A stretch of DNA of 64,000 bases from Clostridium prolinivorans. Its GTDB lineage: Bacteria > Bacillota > Clostridia > Clostridiales > Clostridiaceae. Made by a program: the position numbers and the translations under genes. The DNA lies in contig NZ_RJWG01000003.1 in the NCBI RefSeq assembly GCF_004011155.1, forward strand, positions 1 to 64,000. Reading direction: 5' to 3'. The notes beneath the pieces were generated by a model. It searched no databases. It worked only from the letters and a program-made list of their open reading frames with translations, and had not been told where the DNA came from. Shown here piece by piece: positions 60,561-64,000 of the stretch. Numbering within the stretch: position 1 is the first letter of the stretch; every line of letters starts with the position of its first letter.

Positions 60561-60617
60561 TAATTTTTAGCATTTAAAAACAAATAGTAGTATAATGAAA
60601 AAGAAGGGAAGGATTAA

Positions 60618-61283
60618 ATGGCAAGAATAAGAATTTTTACAGGACATTTTGGAAGTGGGAAAACAGAGATAGCTATAAATTATGCAATAAATCTTGCAAA
60701 AAAAAATAAAAAAACTGTTCTAGCAGATATTGATATAGTTAATCCATATTTTTGTGTAAGAGATATAAGTGAATATTTAAAAGAAAAATATGGAATTAAG
60801 GTGATATCATCAAATCCGCATTATTCTAATGCAGAGCTTGCTGTAGTGCCTCCAGACCTTATTTCTATATTTAATGATAAATCATTTGAAGTTGTTATGG
60901 ATATAGGTGGAGACGATGCAGGAGCTATAGTACTTGGGCAATACAATAGATTTTTTAAAGAAGAGCCTTATGAAATGTATTTTGTGGTTAATAATAATAG
61001 ACCACAAACTTCAAATTTAGAAGAAACAGAAGAATATTTAAAAAGCATAGAAAATTCTTCAAGGTTAAAAGTTACACATTTAATATCAAATACTAATTTA
61101 TCTTATGAAACTACGGCAGAAGATATATTAAAAGGAGATAAAGAAGTTTTAAATTTATCTAAAAAACTAAAAATTCCTTATAAATATACAGTTTGCAGGA
61201 GGGATTTAAAAGAAAAAATCGAAAATAAAGTTAGTGGTAAAATTTTTCCAATAGATATTTATATGAAACCACCTTGGAGATAA
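60618..61283 (+). CDS. P-loop ATP-binding protein of unknown function
   Basis: A 221-residue MinD/CobQ-like ATPase: deviant Walker A GHFGSGKTEIAINYA near residue 8, VLADIDIVNPYF, and VVMDIGGDDAGA as Walker B-like segment. The last bases overlap upstream sequence of the ferredoxin gene with an 18-base gap. Its steady link to the 2-oxoacid oxidoreductase genes suggests a maturation or assembly role; this is inference. Confidence 0.75.
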   Translation: MARIRIFTGHFGSGKTEIAINYAINLAKKNKKTVLADIDIVNPYFCVRDISEYLKEKYGIKVISSNPHYSNAELAVVPPDLISIFNDKSFEVVMDIGGDDAGAIVLGQYNRFFKEEPYEMYFVVNNNRPQTSNLEETEEYLKSIENSSRLKVTHLISNTNLSYETTAEDILKGDKEVLNLSKKLKIPYKYTVCRRDLKEKIENKVSGKIFPIDIYMKPPWR

Positions 61284-61300
61284 AAACAGGAGGGAATTTT

Positions 61301-61510
61301 ATGGCGAGAGTTATTTTTAGAGAAGAAAGATGCAAAGGTTGTGGGAATTGCATAAATGTATGCCCTAAAACTATTATAAGTTTTAGAGATAAGTTAAATC
61401 TTGGTGGATATCATCCTGCTGGAGTAAGCGAAGAAAATATGGATAAATGCATAGGCTGTGCTTCTTGCGCAAAAATGTGTCCTGATTGTGTAATAACTGT
61501 TATAAAATAA
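61301..61510 (+). CDS. 2-oxoacid:ferredoxin oxidoreductase, ferredoxin-like subunit
   Basis: A 69-residue 2[4Fe-4S] protein with CKGCGNCINVCP and CIGCASCAKMCP. It is the delta subunit that carries electrons within the four-subunit enzyme. The ATG at 61301 follows CAGGAGGG; the in-frame ATG at 61274 lies in the previous gene. Confidence 0.92.
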   Translation: MARVIFREERCKGCGNCINVCPKTIISFRDKLNLGGYHPAGVSEENMDKCIGCASCAKMCPDCVITVIK

Positions 61511-61528
61511 GCGTTAGGAGGATTTTAT

Positions 61529-62659
61529 ATGGGAGAAAAAGTATTAATAAAAGGCAATGAAGCCATAGGAGAAGCTGCTATTAGAGCTAATTGTCAATGT
61601 TTTTTTGGATATCCAATAACTCCTCAAACGGAGCTTGCAGCGTATATGTCTAAAATGATGCCTAAACTTGGAAGAACTTTCCTTCAAGCTGAAAGTGAGA
61701 TTTCAGCTATAAATATGGTATATGGAGCAGCAGGAAGTGGAGTTAGAGTTTTAACTTCTTCTTCAAGTCCTGGAATTAGCTTAAAATCAGAAGGAATATC
61801 TTATATAGCTGGAGCTGAGCTTCCTTGTGTTATTGTAAATATAGTAAGAGGAGGTCCAGGTCTTGGAGGTATACAACCAGCACAGTCAGATTATTTTCAA
61901 GCTACTAAGGGAGGGGCTCATGGAGATTTCCATATGCCAGTTTATGCACCTGCTTCTGTTCAAGAAATGGTAGACTTAGTTCAAGAAGCTTTCGATGTAG
62001 CTGATATATACAGAACTCCTTGTATGATTATGGGAGATGGAATGCTTGGACAAATGATGGAACCAGTAGAATTTAAAGAAAGAAATAAAAGAGAAATTAA
62101 AAATAAAGATTGGGCAGCTAATGGTCTTAAAGGAAGAAAAAAACATAATGTTATAAATTCTTTATATTTAGATCCAGAAGAATTAGAAAGACATAACTTA
62201 AAGCTTGAAGCTAAATTTAACGAAATAAGGGAAAAAGAAACTAAGTATGAGTTATATAATTGTGAAAAAGAATGTGATTTAATTATGGTTGCATACGGTA
62301 CTGTTTCAAGAATATGCAAAAACGTTATTGAAATGGCTAAGAAAAATGGAATTAATCTAGGTCTTATAAGGCCTATAACATTATGGCCGTTCCCAGAAGA
62401 AGCTTTTGATAAGACAATAAATAAAACAAAATTTGGATATATTTCAGTAGAAATGAGTTTAGGGCAAATGGTAGAAGATGTAAAGCTTTCTGTAAATGGG
62501 AGAAATAAAGTTTATTTTTATGGTAGAACTGGAGGTATGGTTCCTAGTCCCGTAGAAATTTTAAATAAAATTAAAGAAATAATAGAGTTAAATAAAAAAG
62601 ATAGTAACAAAATTCATAATTTAACTAAAGGAGGAGAAAATAATGGCAGTTGTATTTGA
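61529..62659 (+). CDS. 2-oxoacid:ferredoxin oxidoreductase, alpha subunit (VorB/KorA type)
   Basis: A 376-residue subunit with the pyrimidine-binding domain (GNEAIGEAAIRANCQCFFGY, then PITPQTELAAYMSK), QAESEISAINMVYGAAGSG and a transketolase C-terminal-like domain. It is part of an enzyme turning a 2-oxoacid plus CoA into acyl-CoA and reduced ferredoxin. Branched-chain acids or 2-oxoglutarate are possible. It overlaps the next gene by 17 bases. Confidence 0.9.
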   Translation: MGEKVLIKGNEAIGEAAIRANCQCFFGYPITPQTELAAYMSKMMPKLGRTFLQAESEISAINMVYGAAGSGVRVLTSSSSPGISLKSEGISYIAGAELPCVIVNIVRGGPGLGGIQPAQSDYFQATKGGAHGDFHMPVYAPASVQEMVDLVQEAFDVADIYRTPCMIMGDGMLGQMMEPVEFKERNKREIKNKDWAANGLKGRKKHNVINSLYLDPEELERHNLKLEAKFNEIREKETKYELYNCEKECDLIMVAYGTVSRICKNVIEMAKKNGINLGLIRPITLWPFPEEAFDKTINKTKFGYISVEMSLGQMVEDVKLSVNGRNKVYFYGRTGGMVPSPVEILNKIKEIIELNKKDSNKIHNLTKGGENNGSCI

Positions 62660-63386
62660 AGCTCCAAAAGCTCTTTTAGATGTACCAACTCATTACTGTC
62701 CTGGATGCACCCATGGAATAATTCATAGACTTATAGCAGAAGTTATAGATGAACTTGATATTCTAGATAAAACAATAGGTGTAGCTCCAGTAGGATGTTC
62801 TGTTTTAGCTTATAATTATTTTGCCTGTGATATGTTTGAAGCAGCTCATGGAAGAGCACCTGCAGTAGCTACTGGTATAAAAAGAGCTAATAAAGATAGT
62901 GTTGTATTTACTTATCAGGGAGATGGAGATTTAGCTGCTATAGGAACAGCAGAAATTGTTCATGCAGCAGCAAGAGGAGAAAATATAACCACTATATTTG
63001 TAAATAACTGCATATATGGAATGACAGGTGGACAAATGGCTCCAACTACTCTTCCAGGACAGGTGACAGAAACATCACCTTATGGTAGAGATGTTAAAAC
63101 AGCAGGATATCCTATAAGGGTTTCGGAAATGCTTTCTACGTTAGATGGGGTTTGCTATATTGAAAGAGTATCAGTAGATAGTATTCCTAATATTACAAAA
63201 GCTAAAAAAGCTATAAAAAAAGCTTTTGAAAATCAAATAAAAGGATTAGGGTTTTCATTAATAGAAGTACTATCAATTTGCCCTACAAATTGGGGTATGT
63301 CTACACAAGAATCTTTTAACTGGCTTAGAGAAAACATGATACCATATTATCCGCTTGGTGTTAAAAAAGATACTGTTTCTAAATAA
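62643..63386 (+). CDS. 2-oxoacid:ferredoxin oxidoreductase, TPP-binding beta subunit
   Basis: A 247-residue subunit with the TPP motif GDGDLAAIGTAEIVHAA ending in FVNNCIYGMTGGQMAPTT, and HYCPGCTHGIIHRLIAE near the start. ATG behind AAAGGAGGAG within the alpha gene. Substrate as for the alpha subunit. Confidence 0.92.
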   Translation: MAVVFEAPKALLDVPTHYCPGCTHGIIHRLIAEVIDELDILDKTIGVAPVGCSVLAYNYFACDMFEAAHGRAPAVATGIKRANKDSVVFTYQGDGDLAAIGTAEIVHAAARGENITTIFVNNCIYGMTGGQMAPTTLPGQVTETSPYGRDVKTAGYPIRVSEMLSTLDGVCYIERVSVDSIPNITKAKKAIKKAFENQIKGLGFSLIEVLSICPTNWGMSTQESFNWLRENMIPYYPLGVKKDTVSK

Positions 63387-63425
63387 TTAGTAAAGCAAGG
63401 AATAAATAAAAAAGGGGATGAAATA

Positions 63426-64000
63426 ATGTCATCACAAGAAATATTATTTGCAGGCTTTGGAGGACAAGGAATTTTATCTATGGGAAAATTTTTAGCTTAT
63501 GCAGGTATGGAGTCGGGACTTAATGTTTCATGGCTTCCTTCATATGGACCAGAAATGAGAGGAGGAACTGCTAATTGTTCTGTAATACTTACAGATAAAG
63601 CAATAGATTCTCCAATTGTAAATGAAGCTTCAACTCTTGTTGTTATGAATATACCTTCTTTAGATAAATTTGAAAATTCTGTAAAACCTAATGGTTTGTT
63701 AATTATAGATAGCGATTTAATAAATAGAACCTCAAATAGAGAGGACATAGAAATAATAAGTATACCAGCTCAAACTATAGCAGAAGAAATTGGGAGTAAA
63801 ACCATAGCAAATATGGTGCTTTTAGGAGCACTAATTAGTAAAACAAAAATAGTATCTATGGAAACTGTTTTAAAATCACTTAAAGAGCATGGCAAAGAAA
63901 AATTTTATGAAGCTAATAAAAAAGCATTAGAAAAAGGTGCAGACTATGCGTCTAAAATTATAAAGCACACTAAAGAAAAAATTAATACTGTTATTAAATA
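63426..64000 (+). CDS. 2-oxoacid:ferredoxin oxidoreductase, gamma subunit (runs to window edge)
   Basis: An open frame of 191 codons from ATG at 63426 to the last base; the final two bases are TA, so the stop probably falls on the edge. It begins MSSQEILFAGFGGQGILSMG and contains WLPSYGPEMRGGTANCSVIL, the hallmark of the gamma domain. It completes a delta-alpha-beta-gamma set. Start behind AAAAGGGGATG. Confidence 0.9.
   Translation, partial: MSSQEILFAGFGGQGILSMGKFLAYAGMESGLNVSWLPSYGPEMRGGTANCSVILTDKAIDSPIVNEASTLVVMNIPSLDKFENSVKPNGLLIIDSDLINRTSNREDIEIISIPAQTIAEEIGSKTIANMVLLGALISKTKIVSMETVLKSLKEHGKEKFYEANKKALEKGADYASKIIKHTKEKINTVIK

Overview
The window is AT-rich DNA from an anaerobic, spore-forming Firmicute, most likely Clostridium in the strict sense. 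The pointers are strong AGA and A/T-ending codon use, AGGAGG ribosome sites with frequent TTG and GTG starts, zinc-type S14, L36 and C+ S4, T-box leaders, CwlD and SleB/CwlJ-type spore-wall hydrolases, and a 2-oxoacid:ferredoxin oxidoreductase. No phage or complete insertion sequence was seen.

Layout. 1-345: end of an rRNA operon (5S rRNA, tRNA-Glu, tRNA-Leu) and a terminator. 480-16.4 kb: the S10-spc-alpha ribosomal supercluster, rpsJ to rplQ, with secY, adk, map, a ybzG-like KOW protein, infA and rpoA. 16.4-20.75 kb: ecfA1-ecfA2-ecfT, truA, then rplM-rpsI behind their own promoter and an L13-type leader. 21-26.2 kb: cwlD, ilvD, a FadR-like regulator and a DUF815-like ATPase. 26.2-35.97 kb: branched-chain amino acid genes with two T-box leaders, one reading a Leu codon (CUC, before leuA) and one an Ile codon (AUC, before ilvC-cimA-leuC-leuD-leuB-ilvB). 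36-45.6 kb: two-subunit fumarase, a PFL/ACT pair, an IclR regulator with eda and kdgK, an alpha-glucan phosphorylase and an iron-sulfur aldo/keto reductase, with relics of an SDR gene and a LysR gene. 45.8-49.5 kb: an HPr-PAS-AAA+-Fis sigma-54 activator divergent from ptsI, which has a consensus -24/-12 promoter and two matching palindromic upstream sites. 49.6-54.3 kb: a TPR membrane protein, aroE-aroK-aroQ, and trxA with an unusual thioredoxin reductase. 54.4-64 kb: a c-di-AMP riboswitch in front of a SleB/CwlJ-type hydrolase, a 334-residue anchored protein of unknown function flanked by five copies of a palindromic ~95-bp unit, cdaA-cdaR (c-di-AMP synthesis), an FAD protein, a P-loop protein, and a four-subunit 2-oxoacid:ferredoxin oxidoreductase whose last gene reaches the window edge.

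How it fits together. The translation genes follow the usual Firmicute order. ilvC, ilvB, ilvD, leuA-D and cimA together suggest Val, Leu and pyruvate-derived Ile (citramalate) synthesis; no ilvA or ilvN is present. c-di-AMP links cdaA to the nearby riboswitch-controlled hydrolase.

The most novel-looking items are the inverted clusters of ~95-bp hairpin units (55.14-56.70 kb), a three-copy ~140-bp intergenic repeat (24.7, 36.1 and 45.7 kb), the HPr-fused regulator with its sites, and cimA, which has no ATG, GTG or TTG start.
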